A stretch of DNA of 64,000 nt from Sphaeramia orbicularis (Eukaryota; Chordata; Actinopteri; Kurtiformes; Apogonidae). Positions 9,901 to 19,460 of the stretch are shown here, piece after piece (within the stretch, counting starts at the first letter, position 1; each line of letters begins with the position of its first letter). The position numbers and the translations under genes are program-made. Under the pieces are notes generated by a model that was not told where the DNA came from, ran no database searches, and saw only the letters and a program-made list of their open reading frames with translations. The DNA is taken from positions 35,095,327 to 35,159,326 of the forward strand of contig NC_043963.1 in assembly GCF_902148855.1 (NCBI RefSeq), read 5' to 3'.

Positions 9901-12900
9901 ATCTATAAATGTATGTAAATGATTAAGAAATCTCTGCAAGAAATCAATGCAACTATTCAATTCCTTTGTGCTTATGTATTTTATTATGCTATAATAAACT
10001 CATCGCCTCACGACACAAGTTTATGTTGTTGGGTTTTGTTTATTCTACAGTTTTTGCTTTTTTCTCATCCTCAGAGCAACAAGAAGTGTTAAGAGATAAT
10101 GAAGCCCGCATTGCAGAAGAGTAGTTTTACCTGGGTGTGTTTTATGTCCTTTCTCACACCGTCTGCTATAGTAAACAAAACCAAAAGTGGCAGTTTGGAG
10201 CTTCCTAAGACAAAATTATATTTCGTTGCATAAAACAAAATACAGCCATCACGACATGACAAGATATAGTAGATAATGGTTTAGTTTGCAGTTTCCATTT
10301 ATCTGGACTAAAGCCAAATCCAGTCGAGACACTTATGTTTATAAGCCTAAAAGTCACAAACCACAAATTGGACTCTGGGGCTTTATCTGCACCACACCCA
10401 CTGCACACCCTCCAACATTACATAACATCTGTGCTTTTATTTTAGTACGATCCAAGGATGTGCTGCATTTGTCCATTTCACATGCAAAGGGTTTCATGTT
10501 CTCAGTAATTCAGCTCATTAAAAAAATGATGAAACCAATACATGATATTGATACAGTGGCCCCGCCATCCTCCAAATGCACGGCTTCCCTTTTATTTAGT
10601 TATAAAAGGAGAAAAAGCATCACACTGCAGTGGTTATCCAACAGGACGCAATGGGTTATAGGCTGAGGCTAGTGTGTTCACACATGCAGATGGGATGGAC
10701 AGTGCTGGTTTTGTTTTATATACCCTATTGGCTATTTATACACAACCTTCCGTGTGTGTGTGTGTCTGTTTTACCAGAATGACAAAGGAGAAAAGCTTAT
10801 ATTGAGTTACACATTGGGTATTTTTAAGTAGCCTATGTGGTACTGGAGCCTGATGTTAAATGCAAAAGATTCTATCAAAAATAATTGTTAAAGAATATAC
10901 GACTTCTATATAATAGCTTGTGCGTAATAGTGATCTATCTTAATGCAGGGCTTGGGGTAAAAATGCATGAAAATAAAATAATATCAAGCAAATAAATCAA
11001 TTAAAAGTTAATTTTCGGATGCGTAATAGCAGCACACGTCTGCAAATGGTACTGGCAGGTGGCAGAAAATCCACATTTATATCCTTTTGTCCCAGAGCGC
11101 ATAGAAGGATTGTTCTGCATACTTACATTATCGGCTTTCAGACATTACCTAAAGGCTCCCTGTTCATTTAGACGAAAACAAACATGATTTAGTACAGATT
11201 GTCAAGTGGACTTTGATTGCTTTTATTTGCATCAGCAACGCCATCCTGCGTCGCTGCTGCGTGGATGAATACAAAGATTTAAGTTGCTGCAACATTTTTA
11301 ATAGATATATACTGTCACGTTTGCTGACTGCTCTGTTCTGTCAGTACATTGTCTGTTCTGTTCATAATGGTCATATAAAATATCATTTTATCCAGGAAAG
11401 ACCCAACAGATGCAACAAATAAAGAGTATTTTGGACCTGCAGGCCCGTCTCCGTGCACACTCACACACAGACGCACATTGCGCACAGTTTAATTCTAAGC
11501 TAAAGAGGCGTAGTTCATCTACAGACAACATTTGGTCCACATCTTATCCGTGCTTAAAACCTTCATATGTCAGCAAAACAGTTATTCATATAACCCCGCA
11601 TGTGCAGAACAGAAATCCATGCAGTACAATACCAGGAGTCACTGGGATCAATAGAAAGGCCACACAATAATTCGTAAGGCAGTAACTGTATTGTAGAGGT
11701 TATTTATCCAGGACATCCTCATATCAGTCATGTATCACCATTTCAGAGACTTAAACATTTCTATTTCTAAAAACCACAAAAAAAGAAAGACAAAGAAACA
11801 GCGAGGAAAGCTTAAGTCCGTGTTTGACGTCATACCTTAATGAAGATCATTATATTATCATAAGAGGGTAATGTAGCCTATTTGTATTTAGCTCTGGACA
11901 AGCATCGTGATTAAAAAAAAATCTAAATAAATAAAATAATTGGTCTCCGTGAGAAAGTAATTGGTTTCCCGAGACTGAGAAAAACATCTCTGTAATGCAG
12001 TTTAGATGATGCCAAATCATGCAGCTCGGATGAGAAATAGTGTTTATCTCCAGTCCAAAAAAAATCCCCAAAAATTCAATTTCCAATTTCATTAGAGCTT
12101 TTTAAAAAGATTCGCAATAAATAAAAACAATTAAAAAAAAAAAAAAATTACAATCACAGAGGAGTCCCCTTTTGTAATACATTCGAGGAAGTGATCTACT
12201 GCAGTGCATCCAAAATCTGCCTTTATGATTCATAAAGTTAAAACGTCATAAGAGAAAGCCTGTAGCATTTTTGCTCATGTCTGATCCTGCATGTAGCTGT
12301 GACACATTTTGAGCTGTGCTGAGGAAGTGGGTGTCTAAAGGCTTCAGTTCCTGCGCCACTACAAAGTGAAATAAATTGCTTTATGTGTATATGGTTTTAG
12401 GGTGAATCTGTGCAGCTCTCGGGGCTGTTTCCTGCGCTGTAAAGTCTTTGTCAGTGATGCATTCCAAGGGAGACACTCATTCACTCAGCTGAATGAAAGT
12501 GACTTTGGATTCCAGACTGTCTCTTCCAGTTGCACTACTGCCAAAGAGAGGGGGTGGGGGGGGCTGAGAAAACAAGGGGAATAGTGACCAGTAAACACTG
12601 GACTCCCTTGGAGCATATATGCTAACTGAGCCACAAGAACAGAGGATTCAATAAATAAGTTATTGTTTCTGCCCAATCCTTAACGAAAAGCGAATCTTAT
12701 TTTACTTAATCACCTTTCTCCACAATTTTCCCTTTAGCGAACCATGATCAGTATCATCAACACTGTTATGAATCATTCGGATTAGTCTTTAACGTAATAA
12801 ATAAAGTCAGGAATGCGATATAATGGATATAATGGCCTATAATGGGCAATAATGGGGTATAATGTGAGGCTCAGAGCAGAACTATGATATTATCAACTAT

Positions 12901-13460
12901 AATTAGCCCTATGATTTATCCATGTGCACCAGGAAAGTGATTTCATTCACGAAAACTGCTATGCATCATTACATATAATGACACATCCAATCCACTGTAT
13001 ATATATAATTGTATATGTATTGCATTATAAGAAAGGTTTCTTGAAATTAGGGTCAACTTTTACTTTGTGTGAATTCATAGGAGTGAGGACGGATGCATCT
13101 TCAGTTCGTCAACGCCGAGGATTAAAACAGGGATATTAAATTCGTCATCGCATTTAAGAAAATCACGCCATAAAAGCAACACTAATGTAAACCCCGAAAG
13201 AATACTGAAATAATCCTAAAAATGAATGTTTGCGTGAATTTTCCGGCTAAAAAATGAAAAGGCCGCAAGTACCTAAATGTGACATTTAACCCCAAAACTT
13301 GTGCAAATAATTTTACTTCAACAACGAAAGATAATGTCACAATTATTGGCTATATTTGTTGTGTCTGGATATGTGCTAAACTTGATAACATTTCATAACA
13401 TCGCTCATCAACTTAATAAAAACAAGTTAATGATTATAGATTTGTAAAATATTTTCTTAA

Positions 13461-13632
13461 AGTCACATAAATATCGGGTGAATTGTTCTAATGTGGGACA
13501 CTTAAGCTTTACATTAAATATTATTATTGTTGTTGTTATTATTAAACTATGTTGGATTAACATTGTTATATATAACAGAAATCCGAAATACAAAAAATGT
13601 CCCACATTAGGAAAATTCACCCTATGTGATGC
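13461..13632. mobile_element. short inverted-repeat element, MITE-like
   Basis: Two arms in opposite orientation flank an AT-rich core. The left arm (about 13463-13500) contains GGGTGAATTGTTCTAATGTG, followed by GGACA. The right arm (about 13599-13630), read on the minus strand, contains GGGTGAATTTTCCTAATGTG, followed by GGACA. Both also share a TCACAT outer segment after a small indel. The core is about 95 bp and noncoding. The overall shape (about 170 bp, imperfect terminal inverted repeats, no protein) fits a non-autonomous DNA transposon. The family is not recognised, and no clear target-site duplication is visible. A simple long hairpin of other origin cannot be excluded. Confidence 0.45.
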
Positions 13633-14230
13633 ATATAACCCAGAATACAATGATGCACTAAATAATTACAATCTTAAAAGTTTAATTATTAATTTTATCA
13701 CGTGCAAACTATTGTGATTTTGCTCATAAATACATAAAACCTTCAGAAAATTTGACTTGATCACATTTTTTGGAGCAAACCATTCCAGACAGCCGTGCAT
13801 TACCAGTACACAACAGAGTCTGTCTCCATAATATCATTACAAACCCAGATGAATCCATTTCCTGTTATTGACCTGCCTTCATTTGTCAGATAATTGAATG
13901 AGTCCAACTATCTGATATCCATCTCTCCATCTATCATCTGTATGTATCAATCTATTCAGGTGACCATAAAGCAGCTGAAGCCACTAAACCCACGCAGAGC
14001 CACCGATGACAGATGCAACACAACAGTCTGAAACTTTACCCCATGTTGTTTACAACCTATTCTCCTTCTGAGAGCCTCGGAAGCTTTTACAGCCCACCAC
14101 AAAATAACAGCAAAGAAAGAAAACGTCTCTGTCCAAGGTATTACAGCTCAGTTCATTTACAATGCCATTTGCGGGGACCTGGGTGACTATAGGGGGTAAT
14201 TCAGCGGAAATTGTGCCCTTGATGAAGACG

Positions 14231-14316
14231 AACTGACGTAATCAAGGCAGTTTCTTGTTGCCGAGCCAGGAAGCCAACCCCAACAACATGAAACTACCTA
14301 AACCACGCTTCAGCTT
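14231..14316 (-). ncRNA. mir196a: microRNA precursor mir-196a
   Basis: This is a hairpin microRNA on the minus strand. The 5' arm carries the mature miR-196a (14279-14300), which begins TAGGTAGTTTCATGTTG; the 22-nt product is identical to vertebrate miR-196a as I know it. The 3' arm carries the star strand (14242-14263), which begins CGGCAACAAGAAACTGCC. The loop is about 15 nt, and flanking AGCTGA/TCAGTT segments extend the stem, as in human mir-196a-2. The position between Hoxc9 and Hoxc10 is exactly that of mammalian mir-196a-2. Known targets include Hox8-group mRNAs (hoxb8, hoxc8), so it probably damps hoxc8a from within the cluster, although the hoxc8a 3' UTR is outside this window and could not be inspected. 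Confidence 0.97.
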
Positions 14317-14821
14317 CGCGCAAAGGGGTTAAAATCCATGGAAAGGACAGTGCATGCAAAAGCCAAGTGAGGAATAACACTATCCGGCACAAAGAGAAAA
14401 AAAAGGCGAGTATACCATCACAATAAAACCCTCATGTCTGCTAGGCAACAAACTACTTCTGCAAACTTAGATAGTGTTGACTCATCCAGACAACTATGCA
14501 TCTGTGTGTTCTAGTTCTATCATTTGCATTTCTAAACTCCAACACTGTATCCAGCTGTTTCAGATCTTCTCTCTGAAAAAAAAAAAAGAATCCAGTCCCA
14601 TGCAGCAACAAACCAGAGGCTCCGAGCAAACATATTCAACAAAACAGCATCTTGGATCTCAACAGACACCAACAGCAGCAACCAAGCAACTTCAGATCAA
14701 CTGTCGACGTGAGCAGGCGTGCACCATGCGTGCCACAAGAGCTGTCAAGCGAGCTCCTCTGACAGATGTGGCATACTTTTCCAAAACAGGAAATCCAAAT
14801 ATTACGTAAAAATCGGGTCCT

Positions 14822-15175
14822 ACCTTCTGTTGCGTGTCCTGCAGACGCCTTCCCGGGTGAGTTTAGTTATCCACGTGTTCGCGGTGATGCTCGTCCTTAT
14901 TATTGTTCTTGTCGCCGTCCCTTTTATCCACCATCTTTCTTATCTCCTGCACCCACATGAAGCTCCATTATCCTGGGTGGAGGCTGCTGCTCCTTCCAGC
15001 CCCAGCGCCTCGGTAGGATCCTGCACATTGCAGTCTGCTGTGTGGATTAGCCCTCCTCCACACACACCTTTAAACGCATCTTTACTGCTGCAGCACATTA
15101 TATTTGCAGATCATAAAATCCACCCCCAACGCTTTCCAGGGCGAACCTGACATTAGAATTTTATGACCTTGACTT
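14822..15175 (-). promoter_or_regulatory. candidate promoter or 5' exon upstream of mir-196a
   Basis: A GC-richer block 0.5-0.9 kb upstream of the mir-196a hairpin in transcription direction. On the minus strand it contains TCAAGGTCA (complement of 15164-15172), an ATTTTATGATCTGCAAAT segment with octamer-like and Cdx-like motifs, a CACGTG (14872-14877), a hydrophilic 23-codon frame (14863-14934, starting MVDKRDGDKNNN) and a splice-donor-like AACAGAAG/GTAGGA. This is what a pri-miRNA first exon could look like, but no transcript evidence is available to me. Confidence 0.25.
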
Positions 15176-15345
15176 ACTGTGGTCACCTGGATAATATTTA
15201 AATCAACGTTATGGTCTCTCACTTCTATTAAAACTGCCATGATCTCCTTCTCTCATCCGCAGTGTCTCTCCCTCCCTTTTCATTTCCACCACTGTGCCAG
15301 GGGAAGGACAAAGTTGGTAATACCTTTCCGTTTCCCTCTCCTTTT

Positions 15346-15351
15346 TTTATT
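15346..15351 (-). terminator. hoxc10a: possible hoxc10a polyadenylation signal
   Basis: AATAAA on the minus strand, about 570 nt after the hoxc10a stop codon, a plausible 3' UTR length. No other exact AATAAA was seen between it and the stop. The cleavage site is not visible. Confidence 0.3.
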
Positions 15352-15832
15352 GTTTTGGAATCGTTTGCCATGACATCGTCTTGTGCATGCACATAAGATA
15401 CCGCTGCAACGGACAGCAACAAAGAAGCTGCACAAGTGGCAAAACATTCATTACAGCTCGGCAAACTTAATCTTCTTGCATGCCAAGAGTTATTTATAGA
15501 GTGCTTAAGATTTCCTCCCCTTTCATTTGGTTGGCGTTATATTATAATTATCATTGCAGCGTAATAGCACTTCAGTGTTCCTGTTCTGCTGCAAAGGTTC
15601 ACCTGGAACTAAAGTCTAGTAGTGTGCAGCCTGCAGCGTTTTATAGTTCAGATAGGAAGGCACGCCATATATGAGTGTGTGTGTACGTGTGTAATGTGTC
15701 TGCATGAGAATAGAAAATTGATAAATGAATATTGAATGCATTATAAGATGAAACATGCATGTCTGTCTATCTGTGCCTGTCATGTTTATATGTGTAATTG
15801 GGAGTGTGTGTATGCGCATGTGTATGCAAATG

Positions 15833-15871
<39 letters not shown>

Positions 15872-15917
15872 TGTGTGTGCATGTGAGTGTGTGTATGTGT
15901 ATAGGGGGGGGGGGGGG
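15833..15917. repeat. (TG)n microsatellite and G14 run in hoxc10a 3' UTR
   Basis: About 18 TG units (15833-15868) are followed by degenerate TG repeats and 14 consecutive G (15904-15917). On the hoxc10a mRNA this would be a C14 tract starting only 8 nt after the stop codon, followed by CA repeats. Confidence 0.9.
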
Positions 15918-15924
15918 AATCTCT

Positions 15925-16202
15925 TCAGGAATAGTTGTAAATTGCACTCTGGTCCCTTTCGCGGCTCTCCCTGCTGAGCTTCTTGAGCTTCATCCGTCTG
16001 TTTTGGAACCAGATCTTGACCTGTCTGTCGGTCAGGTTGATACTCCGGCTGATCTCCAGGCGGCGCTCCCGAGACAGATACATGTTGAACAAGAACTCCT
16101 TCTCCAGCTCCAGCGTCTGGTGCTTTGTGTAAGGGCACCGCTTCTTTCTTCCGCTTTTGGCTTTTAACCAGTTCCCCGTTGTCTTTTCCGCGGATATGTC
16201 AT
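15925..16202 (-). CDS. hoxc10a: Hoxc10a, coding exon 2 (homeobox)
   Basis: This is the homeobox exon of Hoxc10a. A long T/C-rich tract and the acceptor ATCGATAG precede 16202. The exon completes a GAT codon and reads [11 protein letters not shown]. The Trp of GNW is the Hox10 equivalent of the hexapeptide Trp used for PBX contact. The homeodomain covers residues about 258-317, starting [10 protein letters not shown], with [10 protein letters not shown] in helix 3. A 15-residue tail ends in IYNYS before TGA. The homeodomain is nearly identical to HOXC10 of tetrapods; Ser in LSRERR and ISRSINL are small local differences. Together with exon 1 it yields 332 residues, similar to mammalian HOXC10. 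Confidence 0.97.
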
Positions 16203-16838
16203 CTATCGATGCAGGATAAAAAAGAAAGAAAAAAAGAAAAGAAACACAACAATCATCAGATGTATCCAAAAAACAAGTAGATATAGATATAATATGGAGC
16301 TTTTCAACATCCATCAATATACTGGAAGTAATGCACACGCCCATAGCTCAGATGACCATTAAACAGGATCCCTTCCATCTGGATCTAAATTAATATTTCA
16401 TGTTGAACAGCTTTACCTGGGTGTGGACTCTCCGACAGTCTCAGCTGAACAAATGAACAAAGACGAGCATCCCACCTTTTGCTACAGCTCCTATTGCTCG
16501 CAAATTGCTTTTGTGTGATGAACAACTATAATTAGATCAGATCAAACTACAGGGTGTAAGCACTTCTTTTGTACAGGCCTACGTTGGACCCGTAGACTCC
16601 CATAAAATGTTATTACCTTTTTTCTCTTTTTTTCTCTTTTTTTTTCGGAGCTTCACCCTAAAACAAAGGAAGTCTCTGCAGCATAATAACAAAATTAAAA
16701 AAGAAAGAAAAAAATATATACACAGAACCAGCAGAGAAACAAGCCGGAAAGGAAGACGAAATCACAGTGCTGCACATTAAGTTAATTTCTTGATTAGTTT
16801 GCGGACTCTGGGGAATAACGCCCCGGTTTGTACCCACG

Positions 16839-16840
<2 letters not shown>

Positions 16841-16909
<69 letters not shown>
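16841..16909. repeat. (CA)34 microsatellite
   Basis: An uninterrupted CA dinucleotide tract of about 68 bp in the hoxc10a intron. Its purity suggests it is polymorphic between individuals. Confidence 0.97.
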
Positions 16910-16910
<1 letters not shown>

Positions 16911-17023
16911 GCAGGTTACAGTAATAATTACCCTAATGTGAACCCTCTCTGCGTGGCCGGCATTTAATCATTATCAAAACATTTAATTCAGTAATATGGG
17001 ATTAAGAGAACACACACACTAGC

Positions 17024-17027
<4 letters not shown>

Positions 17028-17061
<34 letters not shown>
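17028..17061. repeat. (CA)n microsatellite
   Basis: About 16 CA units in the hoxc10a intron, about 120 bp from the longer (CA)34 tract. Confidence 0.93.
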
Positions 17062-17062
<1 letters not shown>

Positions 17063-17751
17063 TACATAAACACACTCAAAAGCATCCCATTATTTATCCT
17101 ATAGAAATAAAAAATTAAAAAATAAAAGGAAGTTGTATCTATTCATGTATGAAGCTATTAGTATTATTAATTCATAAATATCCACAAGATGCTTTTTAAT
17201 TGGAGAAAAACAGCACAGTTTTATTCTACAATATTATCTATTTGGCAATACTACTAATAATAATAATATTAGGCTAATAATAATAGACTAATAATAATAA
17301 TAATAGTTGCTGTTTTACTTCAATAAATGTATGTTAATTAGTTTGTCATAACAAGAACAATAAAATGGAAATACACGCAGAATTTCCACGCTGCATTAAC
17401 GAATCTTAAACACACGTTCACACTTTTAAATAACAATGTTATAAAACATCAACTTAATTGACCCAAATTATCCTTGCAGTGGTGCATAAAAGTGCAAATG
17501 AATTGAGGACAAATGTTTCTCAAATGTAACATTGAGAAATATTCCCTGAGGTTCTTAATAAGCCAGGGCACTATGACAAAATGTTTTCAAGTGTGGAGTA
17601 AAGCCGTAGAATTTTATGTTGGAGCGGAATTTTGAGGCGTAAAATAGTGCTGTTAAAAACAGTTACGTCTCTCAATGTAAATGAGCCATGTAAGAGAGAG
17701 AGAGAGAAACAGAAAGTAAGATAGATGTATGAGAAGTGTGTGTATGGGAAA

Positions 17752-17764
17752 GAGAGAGAGAGAG

Positions 17765-17817
<53 letters not shown>
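17752..17817. repeat. compound (AG)n(TG)n microsatellite
   Basis: About 8 AG units run directly into about 25 TG units in the hoxc10a intron. An isolated AG tract lies just before, near 17695-17706. Confidence 0.95.
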
Positions 17818-17821
<4 letters not shown>

Positions 17822-18191
17822 GCGCATGTGTGCATGAGAGAAAGCGCGAGAGAGGGAGGGCGCGCGTGTTTATTTCAATGATAACTGCCCATCTCACATT
17901 CTCACATTAATAGAAAGGTGTTAAATGCCAGGGGCACCATAACCCCTGCTAGGCACGGCTGTCAAATGCCAGTACTGCCCATATGACTGCTATCAAACCC
18001 AAGCCTGCGTATTATGACCGTCACACAAAACAACCAGCAGTTACAGCACACTGTTAGATTTAAGCAAATATTCCACACGTGTATTCCATACTACAAATTA
18101 GCCATGCGTGTGGGTGTGACTGCGGAGACTGTGTTTATATGCATCAGTGTGTAGATGCGTGGGCATGCGTGTGTGAGTGTGTGTGTGTGAA

Positions 18192-18211
18192 GGGGGGGGG
18201 GGGGGGGGGGG
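18192..18211. repeat. G20 homopolymer beside the hoxc10a splice donor
   Basis: Twenty consecutive G on the plus strand, C20 in the hoxc10a pre-mRNA at about intron positions 12-31. It is followed on the coding strand by CA repeats. Such length is prone to sequencing and replication slippage, so the exact count is uncertain. Confidence 0.85.
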
Positions 18212-18222
18212 TGTTATAGTAC

Positions 18223-18943
18223 CTTTTAATTCCTCGTCCGAGTTATCTGAGCAGCTGTCAGTCTTGGTTTTCTCTTCCTTCCTGCTCTGACTCTCATCCG
18301 TCTTTCCGACCTGGTTTATTTTCTCCTGTGTTGCTTTGCACCTTATTGTCGACTCCTCTGCTGATTCAACAGTTGTCGCCAAGTGGGTCAAGGAGAATCC
18401 GGAGGGGAACTGCTGATGGTCGTCCTGCTGCGGCCTCTGTCCGTTGTACACCTGGAAACAGCCGCTGGACGAGGAGGCGGTTTGTTCAGGCCTGCAGCTA
18501 TTGTCCCCCAGCCGGATGTAAGTGGCCGACTCTGTTGTCTGTTTCCCCTTATTGCCACTGTCATTCTGATAAAGGCAACAAAACGCCTCCTCTTTGACGT
18601 TGCCTGCTGCTGGAAACGAGCAGGGTTGTAAACACTGGGCAACAGGTTGTTGGTCTCTACTGGTTTTGGAGCCTGGGGTCCATGTGGCCAGCTGTGGTGA
18701 CAGGTAGGACGCATCCTGGAAGCCGCCGAGTGGCAGACCGCCCGGAGGAACCTCGTCTCTTTTAGACTGTGGAGATGGTCCAACCTTCCCAATGTTTCTC
18801 ATCACTGAATATCCGTACTCTGCAGCTGTGTGGATGTACATTCCGGGGTTGCTGGAATAACCCTCACCCCTGAAGGAAGATGATCCACCCATTAAGGAAT
18901 CCATCAGGAAGTTACCGGGCGCTATGTTATTCGGACATGACAT
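18223..18943 (-). CDS. hoxc10a: Hoxc10a, coding exon 1
   Basis: This is the first coding exon of Hoxc10a, a Hox10-group homeodomain factor that specifies lumbar/posterior trunk and appendage identity. The protein is taken to start MSCPNNIAPGNFLMDSL at 18943. A further in-frame ATG six codons upstream (18961) exists but is outside the conserved region. Conserved Hox10 blocks include GMYIHTAAEYGYSVMR, the SKRDE motif (residues about 61-65) and VKEEAFCCLY. Serine- and glutamine-rich linkers follow, then an acidic, phosphorylatable end (SDNSDEELK). It encodes 240 residues plus one base, and the phase-1 GTACTA donor joins exon 2 to give 332 residues. The next upstream gene, hoxc11a, lies 8.2 kb away on the same strand. 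Confidence 0.96.
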
Positions 18944-19095
18944 TTTTGCATTTGGCAACACAATAATCTTTGGTGTGTTCCACTGATCTGAACTACGGGG
19001 TTTCTTCAGGAGAATAAGGACAGTAGGATGCTGACATCTTTTGGAGGGGGGTGCAAAAATATCAGTAACATAATTATGGATGCTGGGAGACGTGT

Positions 19096-19125
19096 CATGT
19101 GATTTTCAGACCAATAGCGGCGTGG
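19096..19125 (-). promoter_or_regulatory. hoxc10a: hoxc10a proximal promoter: degenerate E-box and CCAAT element
   Basis: CATGTGAT (19096-19103) lies about 153 bp upstream of the hoxc10a ATG, in the place where the sister genes carry CACGTGAT. Next to it, CCAATAGCGGCGTGGAAG (19111-19128) on the plus strand closely mirrors the hoxc9a promoter element, but in the opposite orientation relative to the gene. Confidence 0.4.
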
Positions 19126-19139
19126 AAGTGGCCTTGATG

Positions 19140-19460
19140 CTCCAGACTGACGTGACGTCACCCGGTCAAGTTGGGAGAAGTGAAAGCTTTTCCGTGGAGC
19201 AAGAACGCCACCTAGCGCCCACGCAGCGGTAAGGACAGCTGGGGCCTTAGGAGGGCGAAACAAAGGATGGCTGCTGCAGGAGGGATTTTTAAGACACCTA
19301 CTACGTGGCTTATGAGACTTTTAATTGTGTTTAAGGTGAGATCTCCAGAGGAACTGAAAGAAAATTACACGAGACAACCGGTGATTGCACCTCCGCCCTG
19401 GCACGAGATCTGTGGACAAGACGCCACGGAGGATTTATTGATAAAACTGTGCATTTAGTT
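19140..19460 (+). other. candidate divergent promoter and short open frame upstream of hoxc10a
   Basis: A TGACGTCA CRE palindrome (19153-19160) and a GC-richer stretch precede an open frame of 63 residues (19267-19458, starting MAAAGGIFKTPTTWLMRLL) with a good start context (AAAGGATGG). Inside it is a donor-like AAG/GTGAGA near 19333. A second CRE lies at 19568-19575. I do not recognise the peptide. Human HOXC10 has an antisense neighbour (HOXC-AS3), so a divergent noncoding transcript is a reasonable alternative. It may equally be chance. Confidence 0.2.

Larger units (their letters stand above)
7393..14230. other. hoxc9a-mir-196a intergenic region
   Basis: This holds the hoxc9a promoter and about 6.8 kb of noncoding DNA. 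Visible items are a motif-richer block around 8000-8330, a 12-bp palindrome AATCACGTGATT (9717-9728), a (TG)n microsatellite (9853-9900), a TGACGTCA CRE palindrome (11825-11832) and an inverted-repeat, MITE-like unit (13461-13632). The remaining open frames are short, AT-biased and unlike known proteins. I see no gene. Confidence 0.7.
14317..15924. other. mir-196a-hoxc10a spacer, including candidate pri-mir-196a 5' exon
   Basis: This 1.6 kb runs between mir-196a and the hoxc10a stop. The part nearest 15924 is hoxc10a 3' UTR, starting with a run of C on the coding strand (complement of 15904-15917), then a CA microsatellite. A possible AATAAA signal for hoxc10a lies at 15346-15351 on the minus strand. 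The 14821-15175 part is GC-richer and, read on the minus strand, ends with AACAGAAG before a GTAGGA donor-like site at about 14824, suggestive of a noncoding 5' exon. A 144-codon open frame on the plus strand (14719-15150) has no recognisable homology. Confidence 0.5.
16203..18222 (-). other. hoxc10a: hoxc10a intron
   Basis: A 2020-bp intron with a non-consensus but acceptable donor, GTACTA. It is unusually microsatellite-rich: (CA)34 at 16841-16909, (CA)n at 17028-17061, (AG)n(TG)n at 17752-17817 and a G20 run at 18192-18211. The G20 run lies only 11 bp from the donor and reads as C20 on the coding strand. The sequence between is AT-rich and noncoding. Confidence 0.9.

Noticed and set aside
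13408-13717. Two opposite frames sharing a CPTL-KFT-like motif, which looked like a duplicated peptide
   Set aside because: The similarity is produced by the DNA inverted repeat at 13461-13632, not by protein homology.
14719-15150. 143-residue plus-strand open frame with a hydrophobic segment near mir-196a
   Set aside because: No recognisable family and opposite to all genes. The hydrophobic part is the reverse complement of a hydrophilic, AAC/AAT-rich stretch on the minus strand.
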